Assembly (NCBI RefSeq): GCF_003610695.1
Contig: NZ_RAQH01000007.1
Span: forward strand, 155,907-219,906
Length of the DNA: 64,000 bases
Direction of reading: 5' to 3'
Origin: Epilithonimonas arachidiradicis
GTDB lineage: Bacteria; Bacteroidota; Bacteroidia; Flavobacteriales; Weeksellaceae
Below the pieces are notes generated by a model. That model was given only the letters and a program-made list of their open reading frames with translations. It was not told the origin of the DNA and searched no databases. Below, piece after piece: positions 1 to 8,706 of this stretch. The first letter of the stretch is position 1; every line of letters starts with the position of its first letter. The translations under genes were made by a program, and so were the position numbers.

Positions 1-1569
1 TTTCTTAATCTCTTCCAAATCATCAATCTCATCCACTGTTTTATCTTTTCGCCATCTCAGGATTCTTGGGAAACGCAATGCAACACCACTTTTGTGGCGA
101 TTACTGAAACCAATTCCTTCAAAGGCAATTTCGAAAACCAGTTCGGGTTTTACGGTTCGAACCGGACCAAATTTTTCAATCGCATTTTTGTTGACGAACT
201 TGCTGACTTCCATAATTTCTTTATCCGTCAAACCAGAATACGCTTTGGCAATCGTGACCAATTTATCTTCGTTTTTTACGGCAAAAGTGTAATCGGTGTA
301 ATAAGCACTTCGTCTTCCGCTGCCTTTTTGGGCGTAAATCAAAACGGCATCAATCGTCAACGGATTGATTTTCCATTTCCACCAGTCGCCTTTTTTTCGC
401 CCGGAATGGTAAGGAGAATTTTTCTGTTTCAGCATCAGACCTTCACTGTTGATTTCTCTGGAATTTTCCCGGATTTGGTCTAATTCGTTCCAGTTTTCAA
501 ATTCAATCTGCTGAGAAATTTTGATGTTTTCAGGATTTTCATTTAATAATAATTCTTCCAGCATTGCACGTCTTCCGACAATCGGTTTTTCTCTTAAATC
601 AGTATTTTCAAGTTCCAATAAATCATAAGCGAAAACCTGAATCGGAATTTCGGAAAGCATTTTCTTCGTTAAAGTTTTTCGGTTGAGACGTTTCTGTAAT
701 TCGTTAAAATTTAAAACTTTACCATCTTTTACAGCCAGAATTTCTCCGTCAATCACAAAGTTACCTTTCATCTGCTGAACGACGTCTTTGATTTCTGGAA
801 ATTGTTCGGTGATCAGTTCTTCACCTCTCGACCAGATAAAAACTTCATCATTCCGTTTGATAATCTGTCCGCGGATTCCGTCCCATTTGTATTCAATCAG
901 CCATTCATCGGGCGTTCCGAGTTCTTCCAAATCTTTTTCCAAAGGATAAGCCAGACAAAAAGGATAAGGTTTTGAGTTGTCCGGATTCACATTTTCTGCT
1001 GAAATTAATTCCTGAAACGAAACTTCATTCGGCAGCCATTTTCCCATTAAACTGTGCATTAATGCACTGGATTCCTGTTCGGAAAATTTGGTCAGGGCAT
1101 TAATCAAAGTTTTATCTGAAACCCCGATTCTGAAACTTCCGCCTAATAATTTATTGAAAATCAATCGCTCTGTATAATTCAAACCGTTCCAGGAATTTAA
1201 AACAAATTCTTTTTTTTCGAGGTCAGTTTTATTTTTCAAATCGGTAATGTCATTCATCCATTCCGATAAAGTACGTTCGATTTTTTCGGTTGGAGGCGGA
1301 AGAATTAACGATAATGTTTCGCCCAAGTCGCCGACCGAAGAATAACTTTCCTGAAACAACCAGAAAGGTAATTGAGTAATTTCCAACGCCCATTCTTTCA
1401 TATAATTGGTGTTCACGTTTCGTTTCGGCCGTTTTCCCGTAAACAAAGCGATGAACCAGACTTTATCTTCATCAGGTGCGCGTTCCAGGTAATCGATGAT
1501 GGCATCGATTTTAGCGTTGGTTTTGTTGGTGCTTTCGAGAGCGTTGATGAGTTCAGCGAAATGTCTCAT
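1..1569 (-). CDS. ATP-dependent DNA ligase (exonuclease-associated type), 3' end outside the window
   Basis: The reading frame stays open from the ATG at 1569 to the window edge (523 codons, no stop), so the gene is partial at its C-terminus. The adenylation motif KWDG is visible with the nucleotidyl-lysine at about residue 228 (codon 886-888). It is preceded by a helical N-terminal domain and followed by an OB-fold-like C-terminal part ending in a basic stretch. The family seals nicks using ATP. In many bacteria this type of ligase is encoded with a metallo-beta-lactamase exonuclease, a DEXH helicase and a metallophosphoesterase. The exonuclease is the next gene upstream here (1832-2851); the helicase, if present, would lie beyond the left edge. 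It is distinct from NAD-dependent LigA and from the LigD at 5368-7904. The family assignment is strong; the cellular role is inferred. Confidence 0.9.
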   Translation of the reverse strand, partial: MRHFAELINALESTNKTNAKIDAIIDYLERAPDEDKVWFIALFTGKRPKRNVNTNYMKEWALEITQLPFWLFQESYSSVGDLGETLSLILPPPTEKIERTLSEWMNDITDLKNKTDLEKKEFVLNSWNGLNYTERLIFNKLLGGSFRIGVSDKTLINALTKFSEQESSALMHSLMGKWLPNEVSFQELISAENVNPDNSKPYPFCLAYPLEKDLEELGTPDEWLIEYKWDGIRGQIIKRNDEVFIWSRGEELITEQFPEIKDVVQQMKGNFVIDGEILAVKDGKVLNFNELQKRLNRKTLTKKMLSEIPIQVFAYDLLELENTDLREKPIVGRRAMLEELLLNENPENIKISQQIEFENWNELDQIRENSREINSEGLMLKQKNSPYHSGRKKGDWWKWKINPLTIDAVLIYAQKGSGRRSAYYTDYTFAVKNEDKLVTIAKAYSGLTDKEIMEVSKFVNKNAIEKFGPVRTVKPELVFEIAFEGIGFSNRHKSGVALRFPRILRWRKDKTVDEIDDLEEIKK

Positions 1570-1589
1570 TTCTAAATTTTTATTATTTT

Positions 1590-1717
1590 GGGCAGCTTAA
1601 TCTGCCTTCCGTTCCCAAACCTAACGGAGTGTTTCGACGTAGTCCATCTTTTTTACAAGACATTTTCAAAATTTTAGTCCAGCAAAAAAAGAATTTCCAC
1701 TCAAGTCGGGCTGCGAG
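1590..1717. repeat. Interspersed intergenic element, copy 1
   Basis: This non-coding stretch begins GGGCAGCTTAATCTGCC (1590-1606) and ends TCAAGTCGGGCTGCGAG (1701-1717). The exact reverse complement of the end occurs at 15931-15947, and the reverse complement of the beginning, with one mismatch, at 15981-15997. The two loci therefore carry copies of one element in opposite orientation with different interior lengths. No ORF is present. It looks like a non-autonomous repeat, but its mobility is unknown. Confidence 0.6.
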
Positions 1718-1737
1718 AGATTCTCTGCTTTATATGC

Positions 1738-1817
1738 TGTTATTAACAGGTCGCTCCTACGGAGCTCCGCTTTACCATTGATTCTTTTTGCTATTAACAG
1801 TAAGTTCCTACGGAACT
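1738..1817. repeat. Two short palindromic repeats downstream of the exonuclease gene
   Basis: Two related units are seen. Each has TATTAACAG followed by a perfect short palindrome around TAC: GCTCC-TAC-GGAGC at 1753-1765 and AGTTCC-TAC-GGAACT at 1803-1817. The stems differ in sequence but keep their pairing, which favours a structural role such as a small RNA hairpin. The second unit lies about 15 bases past the stop codon of the exonuclease on the minus strand and could act as its terminator, although no long T run follows. Confidence 0.5.
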
Positions 1818-1831
1818 TTTCAAGCATTGCT

Positions 1832-2851
1832 TTAATCTTTGATAATCTCTTTTTCAGTTTCTTCTTCGTCATCGTCGCCGTACAATGTTTCAACAACATC
1901 AGATTTGATTCCGATTTCATTTAAATATTTAGAAAAAACTTCGGTTTGTCCGTGCGTAACGTGTACGATTTCTGCTTCGGTTGCTTTGATGGCTTGTAAA
2001 AGTCCTTTCCAGTCAGCGTGGTCGCTCATTGCAAAACCAGCATCCGCACTTCGCCATCTTCTGGCACCACGAACCTGCATCCAGCCGGAACAAATCGCTG
2101 TGGCCGCATTCGGAATTTTCTTGATGACATTAGAATCCAACAAAGCAGGCGGAACGATGACAATATCGCCTTCAACGTGTTTGATACTTTCCCTAAAATC
2201 AGGAACCTCGTAATCGGGAAGTTGAATTCCGACTTCCTCAAAAGCCTGATTGAGCTTGCCAATAGAGTAGTGGACGTGAATTTTCCCTATTCCCTCCACC
2301 GCTTTCATTACTCTTTGCGCTTTTCCCAAAGAATATCCTATGAATACAGAAGTTTTTTGATTTTCCTGATTCCGCAGAACCCAGCTCTGCATTCTTTTGT
2401 TCAGGTCATCCACTTCCAGCCAGTTGTAAATCGGAAGTCCAAAGGTGCTTTCCGTGACAAATTCATTGCATTTTATGAGTTCAAAAGGCGTACTCAAACC
2501 GTCATCCTGAACTTTGTAATCCCCGGAAATCACGCTCACATAACCTTTATATTCCAACCGAATCTGCGCAGAACCGATAATATGACCAGCCGGATGAAGT
2601 GAAAGTTTTACGCCGTTGATGTTGAGAATTTCGCCATATTCCAATGTCTGACATTCGATATCTTCGGCAATTCTCTTTTTTAAAATCGGTTTCGTAAAAT
2701 GATGACAAAGGTATTTTTTCATTCCCCAACGGGCGTGATCGGCGTGTCCGTGCGTGATGACTGCCAAATCGACAGGTCGCCAAGGGTCAATATAAAATTT
2801 CCCTTGCGGACAGTAGATGCCTTTGTTTGTGAATGTGATGAGTTTCGCCAT
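1832..2851 (-). CDS. Ligase-associated DNA exonuclease (metallo-beta-lactamase fold)
   Basis: This 339-residue protein has the metal-binding motif HGHADH at residues 34-39 and later conserved histidines and aspartates (SDHADW and HVTHG near residues 278 and 300) typical of the RNase J / beta-CASP-like nuclease branch. The size and the adjacency to an ATP-dependent ligase match the ligase-associated exonuclease family (TIGR04122-like). It probably trims DNA ends for the ligase in the cytoplasm; activity is inferred from family. The 262-base gap to the ligase gene holds repeats, so co-transcription is possible but not certain. The ATG at 2851 is the only sensible start. A perfect 11-base inverted repeat lies just upstream at 2879-2919. 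Confidence 0.85.
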   Translation of the reverse strand: MAKLITFTNKGIYCPQGKFYIDPWRPVDLAVITHGHADHARWGMKKYLCHHFTKPILKKRIAEDIECQTLEYGEILNINGVKLSLHPAGHIIGSAQIRLEYKGYVSVISGDYKVQDDGLSTPFELIKCNEFVTESTFGLPIYNWLEVDDLNKRMQSWVLRNQENQKTSVFIGYSLGKAQRVMKAVEGIGKIHVHYSIGKLNQAFEEVGIQLPDYEVPDFRESIKHVEGDIVIVPPALLDSNVIKKIPNAATAICSGWMQVRGARRWRSADAGFAMSDHADWKGLLQAIKATEAEIVHVTHGQTEVFSKYLNEIGIKSDVVETLYGDDDEEETEKEIIKD

Positions 2852-2878
2852 TTGTAGTTTGTATGGAATGGAAAATAA

Positions 2879-2919
2879 AAGTCACAAAGTTTATTGGATT
2901 ATAATTTTCTTTGTGACTT
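2879..2919 (-). terminator. Inverted repeat between stress protein and exonuclease genes
   Basis: AAGTCACAAAG (2879-2889) pairs perfectly with CTTTGTGACTT (2909-2919) across a 19-base loop. It sits between the stop codon of the pyridoxamine-oxidase-like gene and the start of the exonuclease gene, both on the minus strand. On the minus strand the stem is followed by TTTTATTTT, so it could terminate the upstream transcript. The sequence also resembles the CTTTG-type leader repeats of the pectin genes. Confidence 0.5.
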
Positions 2920-2938
2920 AATTTCAGTTTAAAATTAA

Positions 2939-3445
2939 TTAAATTTTTGCAGTTCCTTCCACACCATCAGAATTATCGGTTTTGTTTCCGGTAATTGCTG
3001 CTGCAGCAAAGCTTAACAAGCTGACTAATTTTCCTGCTTTTGTATCCCAATAATAAGTTTCTGAAGGTTCCACACGAATGATTGAAACGTTCGGATCATC
3101 TTTTCCATCGAACCAGGCATTGGCCATTGGTGACCATTTATCCTCGATTGTTGACCTGTCTTTATAAATGTAAGCATTTCCGTAAATCGAAAGATATTCC
3201 GAGTCGCTATTGTTCATAAAATACAGCTGTACACGGTTATCTTCCTTGATTTCAAAATTCTTATTGCTGGTTTCACTACTGATGAACCAAAGATATCCGT
3301 TCTCGTCAGTTTCCTGCAGAGACATTGGTCTTGCATTCACGGGCAGCCTGTCCAGTTCGGTACAAAACATACAGATCCTGGCTTTTTCCGATAGTTCTTT
3401 GATTTTCTTGATAGCTTCCTGATTGGTAAGATTTTCTGTTGACAT
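2939..3445 (-). CDS. General stress protein, pyridoxamine 5'-phosphate oxidase-like flavin fold
   Basis: The 168-residue protein resembles the COG3871 general stress proteins: an N-terminal helix, then a split-barrel with the pattern MCFTELDRLPVNARPM near residues 27-42 and GYLWFIS near 50-56. The family binds FMN or a related flavin, but the enzymatic substrate is usually unknown. It has no signal peptide and is cytoplasmic. It lies 36 bases downstream of the SDR gene on the same strand, so the two probably share a transcript. Such pairs are common among stationary-phase and stress genes. Function beyond flavin binding is not predictable from the sequence. Confidence 0.8.
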   Translation of the reverse strand: MSTENLTNQEAIKKIKELSEKARICMFCTELDRLPVNARPMSLQETDENGYLWFISSETSNKNFEIKEDNRVQLYFMNNSDSEYLSIYGNAYIYKDRSTIEDKWSPMANAWFDGKDDPNVSIIRVEPSETYYWDTKAGKLVSLLSFAAAAITGNKTDNSDGVEGTAKI

Positions 3446-3481
3446 ATTATTTTGATTTTTGATGTTATAATTAATTATGAA

Positions 3482-4345
3482 TTATCCATTAACAATTTCC
3501 CCGCCATTCGGGTGTAAAACCTGTCCGGAAATAAAACTGGAGTCGTTGCTTGCCAGAAAAAGAAAGCTTGGTGCGACTTCATTCGGCATCCCGGCGCGTT
3601 TCATTGGTGAATCGCTTCCAAACTCTGAGTTTTTTTCTTTATCAAATGATGAAGCAATCAGCGGTGTCCAGATTGGACCGGGCGCAACGGCATTTACACG
3701 GATTCCTTTATCAATTAGGTTGGCAGATAGACTTCTGGTAAAGGCAACGATGGCACCTTTTGTCGAAGCGTAATCAATCAACTGAGCGCTTCCCCTGTAA
3801 GCCGTGACGGATGTTGTGTTGATGATACTTGCTCCTTTTTCCAGATATGGCATTGCGTATTTTGTGGTCCAGAAATAGGAGAAAAAATTATTCTGGAAGG
3901 TTTTCGTGAGCTGGTCAGTTGAAATATCTTCAATCGATTCCGATTCCCAATGCAATGCAGCATTATTGACCAGAATGTCGATTTTTTTATAGGCTTTTAT
4001 AGTGTCTTTTATAAGTTTTTTACAATGATTTTCATTACTCAAATCACCTTTGATTACAGTACATTTCCTGCCGAAGGCTTCCACTTCTTTTTTAGTAGTT
4101 TCAGCATCTTCTGTTGCATTGAGATAGGCTATTGCAATGTCTGCACCTTCTTTTGCGAATAACAGAGCGACGGCTTTTCCGATGCCACTGTCACCGCCGG
4201 TAATGAGAGCGACCTTATCTTTTAATTTTCCTCCTCTCGGATAATCAATAGGTTTGGTTTCCGGAACTGGCGTCATTTCTTTTTCCAGACCAGGCCGGCT
4301 CTGTTCCTGTTTCGGTCTGATTTTCTTTTTAGTTTCTTTTTCCAT
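3482..4345 (-). CDS. Short-chain dehydrogenase/reductase (stress-type, YghA-like)
   Basis: The 287-residue SDR has an N-terminal extension of about 40 residues rich in K, E, P and R. The Rossmann motif TGGDSGIG follows at residues 49-56, then NNAA near 128-131 and the catalytic Ser and Tyr-x-x-x-Lys in TTSVTAYRG...DYASTKG. The C-terminus ends in GQVLHPNGGEIVNG. The extended N-terminus is typical of the YghA/YdaD-like SDRs associated with general stress. It uses NAD(P)H on an unknown carbonyl substrate. It is divergent from the Ku gene, with a 146-base AT-rich shared promoter region, and is probably co-transcribed with the flavin protein downstream. Confidence 0.85.
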   Translation of the reverse strand: MEKETKKKIRPKQEQSRPGLEKEMTPVPETKPIDYPRGGKLKDKVALITGGDSGIGKAVALLFAKEGADIAIAYLNATEDAETTKKEVEAFGRKCTVIKGDLSNENHCKKLIKDTIKAYKKIDILVNNAALHWESESIEDISTDQLTKTFQNNFFSYFWTTKYAMPYLEKGASIINTTSVTAYRGSAQLIDYASTKGAIVAFTRSLSANLIDKGIRVNAVAPGPIWTPLIASSFDKEKNSEFGSDSPMKRAGMPNEVAPSFLFLASNDSSFISGQVLHPNGGEIVNG

Positions 4346-4491
4346 TTTACTTTTTATTTTTTTTAAGCAGTTACAAATAATGTGCTATTTAATTTATTTC
4401 AGAAATTTTATCTACTTTATAGTAATGGAATGTTTGTTGTAGAAATAAGGTAATAAATCTTCATTATTAATATCAAATCAAAATTCTAATT

Positions 4492-5271
4492 ATGAGAGCA
4501 ATTTGGAATGGTGCAATTGGTTTTGGGTTGGTTAATATTCCCATCAAATTGTATTCGGCGACAGATTCGAGCACTTTAGATCTGGATATGCTGGACAGTA
4601 AAGATCTTAGCAATATCAGATTCAAACGTGTTAACGAAAGTACCGGGAAAGAAGTGGTTTGGGAAGATATTGTGAAAGGTTATAAAATAGAGGATAAATA
4701 TATCGTTCTGGATGATAAGGATTTTGAAGCGGCAAGCCCGGAAAAATCTAAGGTTCTCAGTATTTCTCAGTTTGTCAAGGAAGCGGAGATCGATCCTGCT
4801 TTGTTCGAGACGCCTTATTTTCTGGAGCCACAGAAAAATGGTGAAGCTGCTTATAAATTATTATTAAAAGCTTTAACCAAAACCAAAATGGCGGGAATTG
4901 GTTCATTTGTTCTGAGAGAACGCGAAATTCTTTGCCTGATTCGCCCTTATGAAGATAAAATTTTAATGGTTAACAGGATGCGTTACCCCGAAGAGATGCG
5001 CGACTTTGAAGACTTAAAAATTCCGTCCGGAAGCGCACCCAAACCTGCCGAGCTGAAAATGGCGGAACAGCTCATCAAATCCCTTGCAACGGAATTTGAC
5101 CCATCAAAATATAAAGACACTTATAATGCAGACCTTTTGAAAATCATTAAACAAAAAGCAAAAGGCAAAAAAATCAAATTGACCGAAATTAAAGAACCAG
5201 AAGGTAAAGCAACCGACCTGATGGCAATGCTGAAAGCAAGCCTGGAAAAAGGAAAGAAAAAAGTGGGGTGA
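4492..5271 (+). CDS. ku: Non-homologous end joining protein Ku
   Basis: This 259-residue protein begins MRAIWNGAIGFGLVNIPIKL, the hallmark of bacterial Ku, followed by the Ku core beta-barrel and a lysine-rich C-terminal tail. Ku homodimers encircle DNA ends and recruit LigD for double-strand-break repair. LigD begins 96 bases downstream on the same strand, so the two form the usual NHEJ pair. The length matches typical bacterial Ku. The gene is divergent from the SDR gene. The start is fixed by the conserved N-terminus. Confidence 0.95.
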   Translation: MRAIWNGAIGFGLVNIPIKLYSATDSSTLDLDMLDSKDLSNIRFKRVNESTGKEVVWEDIVKGYKIEDKYIVLDDKDFEAASPEKSKVLSISQFVKEAEIDPALFETPYFLEPQKNGEAAYKLLLKALTKTKMAGIGSFVLREREILCLIRPYEDKILMVNRMRYPEEMRDFEDLKIPSGSAPKPAELKMAEQLIKSLATEFDPSKYKDTYNADLLKIIKQKAKGKKIKLTEIKEPEGKATDLMAMLKASLEKGKKKVG

Positions 5272-5367
5272 TTTAGGTTATGGGTTACAGTTTTAGAATT
5301 TAGGCTCGGAGTTAATATTTTTCAATTATAAAGTATCATTCATCATTTATCATTTATTATTACTGTT

Positions 5368-5979
5368 ATGGCATTAGAGGATTATAATAAAAAAAGGAAC
5401 TTCAAGGAAACAGCGGAACCGGAAGGTAAGGCTAAGGCTAGCGGAAAGAAATTAAAATTCGTAATTCAGAGACACGCTGCCACAAGGCTTCATTACGATT
5501 TCCGCCTGGAAATGGAAGGTGTTCTAAAAAGCTGGGCGGTTCCCAAAGGACCTTCTCTCAATCCTGCGGATAAACGGCTGGCGATGATGGTGGAAGATCA
5601 CCCGTATTCTTACAGGACTTTTGAGGGCTCTATCCCGAAAGGTAATTACGGAGCTGGCGAAGTGGAAATCTGGGACGAAGGAACGTATGAACCCATTGAA
5701 ACGGTGGAAGGTAAAAGTGACGATCTGGTAATGCGGGCTGAACTGCATAAACAGTCATTGAAATTCATTCTTCACGGAAAAAAACTCAAGGGTGAATTTG
5801 CATTAGTGAAAATCAAAAGTTCTAAGGATGAAAACGCCTGGCTGCTTATCAAACATAAAGATAAATATGCCGTTGATGAAGACTACGACGCTGAAGAACA
5901 CACGCTGAAAACCTCCAAAGTCACCGCTTATCTCGAAGAGAAAGAAGGTAAAAAAAAAATGACTCGTCGGGAGGAGTAA
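5368..5979 (+). CDS. ligD: DNA ligase D, N-terminal 3'-phosphoesterase part (frame interrupted)
   Basis: The 203-residue ORF carries the complete LigD phosphoesterase domain: the block RHAATRLHYDFRLEMEG (about residues 36-52) with its catalytic His and Asp, then PKGNYGAGEVEIWDEGTY, and HKDKYA near the end. It stops at 5977-5979, seven codons after a run of ten A (5950-5959). In the minus-one frame the sequence continues without a stop into the ligase domain at 6045-7904. The two ORFs therefore represent one PE-Lig-Pol ligase of about 845 residues split at the homopolymer. This may be a sequencing error, a real mutation, or expression by slippage. The phosphoesterase removes 3'-phosphates and ribonucleotides at broken ends. 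Confidence 0.9.
   Translation: MALEDYNKKRNFKETAEPEGKAKASGKKLKFVIQRHAATRLHYDFRLEMEGVLKSWAVPKGPSLNPADKRLAMMVEDHPYSYRTFEGSIPKGNYGAGEVEIWDEGTYEPIETVEGKSDDLVMRAELHKQSLKFILHGKKLKGEFALVKIKSSKDENAWLLIKHKDKYAVDEDYDAEEHTLKTSKVTAYLEEKEGKKKMTRREE
5950..5959 (+). other. Ten-A homopolymer at the LigD frame junction
   Basis: The codons GGT AAA AAA AAA ATG place a heptamer A AAA AAA (5952-5958) in the correct register for minus-one ribosomal slippage. An extra A from transcriptional slippage would have the same effect. After the shift the reading frame continues through residues KNDSSGGVKHFKNYAPALSG into the ligase domain with no stop. A GC-rich 5-base stem (GCGCC 5997-6001 with GGCGC 6012-6016) lies about 38 bases downstream, further than in classical frameshift signals. 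Confidence 0.7.
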
Positions 5980-6044
5980 AACATTTTAAGAATTATGCGC
6001 CGGCACTTTCGGGCGCCAAAAAGTTATCGGAATTCATCAAACCT

Positions 6045-7904
6045 ATGCTTTGCAAAGTGTCCGATAAAGCCTTTGATGACAAGGAATGGGCATTCGAAAT
6101 CAAATGGGACGGTTATCGCGCGATTGCTGATTTGAGCAAAGATGGCATCCGATTGTATTCCCGGAACGGTATCGATTTTTCCCAGAAATTTAAAAAAGTT
6201 ATTAATTCGCTGAAGTTACAGGAATACAATATGGTCCTTGACGGTGAGATTGTTGCTTACGATGACAAAGGAAAACCTAACTTTCAATGGCTGCAGCAGA
6301 TTGGCGATAATCCAAACCTGGCACTGACATTCCAGGTGTTTGACTTGCTTTGGCTCAACGGACATTCGACCGAAAATCTATCTTATCTTCAACGGAAAGA
6401 ATTATTAAAAGATGCTCTAATCGAGAATGAAATCATTAAATATAGTGACCACATCCTGGAAAACGGGAAAGAGTTTTTCCAGGCTGCAAAAGATTTGGGA
6501 CTGGAAGGAATTGTAGCCAAAAAAACCGAAAGCCTTTACAAAGAAGATGTCCGAAGTTCGGAATGGCTGAAAATTAAAATCCATAAGAGTGATGAAGCGA
6601 TTATCTGTGGATTTACAGCGCCAAAAGGCTCAAGGAAAAAGTTCGGAGCCTTGATTCTGGGTAAATATCTGAATGGTGAAATGGTATTTTGTGGTCATAC
6701 AGGCGGCGGTTTTAACGACAAATCCCTTTCCGAGGTTTATGATAAAATGCAGCCTTTGATTACTGAAAAATCCGTTTTCAAAATCACACCAAAAACCAAT
6801 ACCAAAGCAACTTGGATAAAACCCGAGCTGGTGGCTGAAATCAAATTTACAGAACTGACAAAAGACCTGATTTACAGGCACCCGATTTTCCTCAGACTCC
6901 GAGATGATATAGAGCCTGATGATGTGACATTCAATCCAGAAAAACCTTCAAAAAAAGAACCCGTGAAAAAAGCAGAACCTAAGAAAAGAACAGGAAAAGA
7001 CGATGTCGAGAAAAAAATCGGAAAGCAAAAACTGAAACTTACCAATCAAAACAAAATCTATTTTCCCGATGATGACGTGACGAAAGGCGATGTGATTGAT
7101 TATTATCAAAGCATTTCGAAATATATCTTACCACATCTGAAAAACCGCCCACAATCTATGAACCGTTATCCGAACGGTATCAAAGGAATGAGCTTTTACC
7201 AGAAAGATGCTGCTGAGGAAACGCCAGAGTGGATAGAAACGCAGAAGGTCTTCTCGGAAAGTACCGATAAATATATCAATTACATCATTTGCAATGATAA
7301 GGAAACAATGGCCTATCTGAACAATCTTGGTTGCATCGAGCTAAATGTCTGGACCAGTAAAATCCAAAAAGCGGATAATCCCGATTATCTTGTTCTGGAC
7401 CTGGACCCGTCCGAAAAGAATACCTTCGAAGATGTGATAGAAACCGCTCAGGCTGTGAAGGAAGTTTTGGATTTGGCAGGAATCAATGGTTATCCCAAAA
7501 CTTCCGGCAGTTCGGGCATACACGTTTATATCCCAATGGGTGCAAAATATTCTTATGAGCAGGTGAAAGATTTCGGACACTTGCTAATGCAGATGGTTCA
7601 GCAGAAGTTACCCGATTTGACAACGCTTGAACGCAGCCTTCAGAAAAGGGATAAGAATAAAATCTATCTCGACTATCTACAAAACAGAAGAGGACAGACT
7701 CTTGCAAGCGTTTACAGTCTTAGGCCGAAAAAAGGTGCACCTATCTCAATGCCTTTGGAATGGGACGAGGTCAAAAAAGGACTAAAGCCGACCGACTTCA
7801 ACATTCATAATTCATTAGACCGTCTCAAAGAAAAGGGCGACATCTTCAAACCCATTTTAGGAAAAGGAATTGATATGCTGAAGACAATTAGAAAACTGGA
7901 GTAG
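6045..7904 (+). CDS. ligD: DNA ligase D, ligase and polymerase part
   Basis: The 619-residue ORF holds the ATP-dependent ligase domain with KWDG (nucleotidyl lysine at about residue 20), SRNGIDFS, DGEIV and a C-terminal OB fold. A lysine-rich linker (about 300-330) precedes the primase-polymerase domain with the catalytic DLDP and TSGSSGIHVYIP motifs. The order is phosphoesterase-ligase-polymerase when joined to the ORF at 5368. The frame is open upstream of this ATG back to about 5952, including PALSGAKKLSEFIKPML, which belongs to the ligase fold, so the true product almost certainly starts in the upstream ORF. The polymerase fills gaps and the ligase seals ends held by Ku. Confidence 0.93.
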   Translation: MLCKVSDKAFDDKEWAFEIKWDGYRAIADLSKDGIRLYSRNGIDFSQKFKKVINSLKLQEYNMVLDGEIVAYDDKGKPNFQWLQQIGDNPNLALTFQVFDLLWLNGHSTENLSYLQRKELLKDALIENEIIKYSDHILENGKEFFQAAKDLGLEGIVAKKTESLYKEDVRSSEWLKIKIHKSDEAIICGFTAPKGSRKKFGALILGKYLNGEMVFCGHTGGGFNDKSLSEVYDKMQPLITEKSVFKITPKTNTKATWIKPELVAEIKFTELTKDLIYRHPIFLRLRDDIEPDDVTFNPEKPSKKEPVKKAEPKKRTGKDDVEKKIGKQKLKLTNQNKIYFPDDDVTKGDVIDYYQSISKYILPHLKNRPQSMNRYPNGIKGMSFYQKDAAEETPEWIETQKVFSESTDKYINYIICNDKETMAYLNNLGCIELNVWTSKIQKADNPDYLVLDLDPSEKNTFEDVIETAQAVKEVLDLAGINGYPKTSGSSGIHVYIPMGAKYSYEQVKDFGHLLMQMVQQKLPDLTTLERSLQKRDKNKIYLDYLQNRRGQTLASVYSLRPKKGAPISMPLEWDEVKKGLKPTDFNIHNSLDRLKEKGDIFKPILGKGIDMLKTIRKLE

Positions 7905-7952
7905 TAGTTCTTAAAATAATTGTATATTAGGGATAACATAAATGATTAAATT

Positions 7953-8684
7953 ATGCCCCTTCTACATACAATTAATGCTCATCTTTATGAGAATCTTTTA
8001 ACAAAAAATGATTCTGCCGATTATCTGGCGCGTACCATTAGTGAAGAGTCGCTCAATATCAAACAAATCTGTGAGGCTGCTGTCAATAGGGGCGGAGCAG
8101 ATATATCTGCATCGGCAATGGAGTATGCTGCAACGCTTTTTCTGAAAGAGATGGCTTACCAGCTTTGCGATGGTTTTACTATTAATACCGGCTATTTTAC
8201 GGCAGGTACCAAGATTCGCGGTGTTTTTAACAGTCTGTCAGAGACTTTTGACCAGAATAAGCATAAGATTCTTTTCCAGTTCAATCAGGGTGAAAGAATG
8301 AGAGCAATGATTCCCGACATCCAGGTTAATATTCTTGGTGTAGCCGAGAAGGGATCTGTCATCTATCAGGTGACAGATATGAAGAGTGGTTCCATTAATA
8401 ATATAATCTCACCCGGCAGAAACCTGAAGATCAAAGGCAAAGGGATAAAATTAGCCGGAGATCATCCTGATAATGGGATCTACTTCGTTAATAGCGCAAC
8501 TAATGATAAGACAAGAGTTCCTGCAGATGATATCGTAGTGAACAAAGCATCAGAGTTGATCATCATTATTCCTGAGCTTCAGACTGGCAGCTACTATTTG
8601 GAGGTTACCAGTCAGTACTCCGGAAGTAACTTGTTGAAAGCTTCCAGGACCGCAGCATATAATAAGGTGTTGAGTGTGGAGTAG
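7953..8684 (+). CDS. HU-like DNA-binding protein with C-terminal Ig-like domain (Bvu_2165/DUF4469 type)
   Basis: The 243-residue protein has an N-terminal region of about 125 residues like the Bacteroidota HU/IHF-related Bvu_2165 domain (MPLLHTINAHLYENLLTKND, NRGGADISASAMEYA). The C-terminal part resembles DUF4469, an Ig-type beta sandwich (SPGRNLKIKGKGIKL, GIYFVN, ELQTGSYYLEV). Such proteins are thought to bind DNA, but their role is little known. It follows ligD by 48 bases on the same strand and may belong to the same transcript; that does not prove a repair role. It is followed by the 23-base tandem repeats. Confidence 0.75.
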   Translation: MPLLHTINAHLYENLLTKNDSADYLARTISEESLNIKQICEAAVNRGGADISASAMEYAATLFLKEMAYQLCDGFTINTGYFTAGTKIRGVFNSLSETFDQNKHKILFQFNQGERMRAMIPDIQVNILGVAEKGSVIYQVTDMKSGSINNIISPGRNLKIKGKGIKLAGDHPDNGIYFVNSATNDKTRVPADDIVVNKASELIIIIPELQTGSYYLEVTSQYSGSNLLKASRTAAYNKVLSVE

Positions 8685-8706
8685 GATCTCTTTTGTGGAT
8701 GATGAG

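Noticed and set aside
94..1575. Plus-strand ORFs over the ligase gene
   Set aside because: They are antisense shadows of the well-conserved ligase frame and show no protein-like features.
1839..2602. Plus-strand ORFs of up to 194 residues over the exonuclease gene
   Set aside because: They are antisense to a clear metallo-beta-lactamase-fold gene, with no signal, domain or promoter.
5968..5976. GGGAGGAG near the LigD frame junction as a ribosome binding site for the second ORF
   Set aside because: It lies about 70 bases before the ATG at 6045, and these bacteria seldom use Shine-Dalgarno pairing; it also encodes SGGV in the continued frame.
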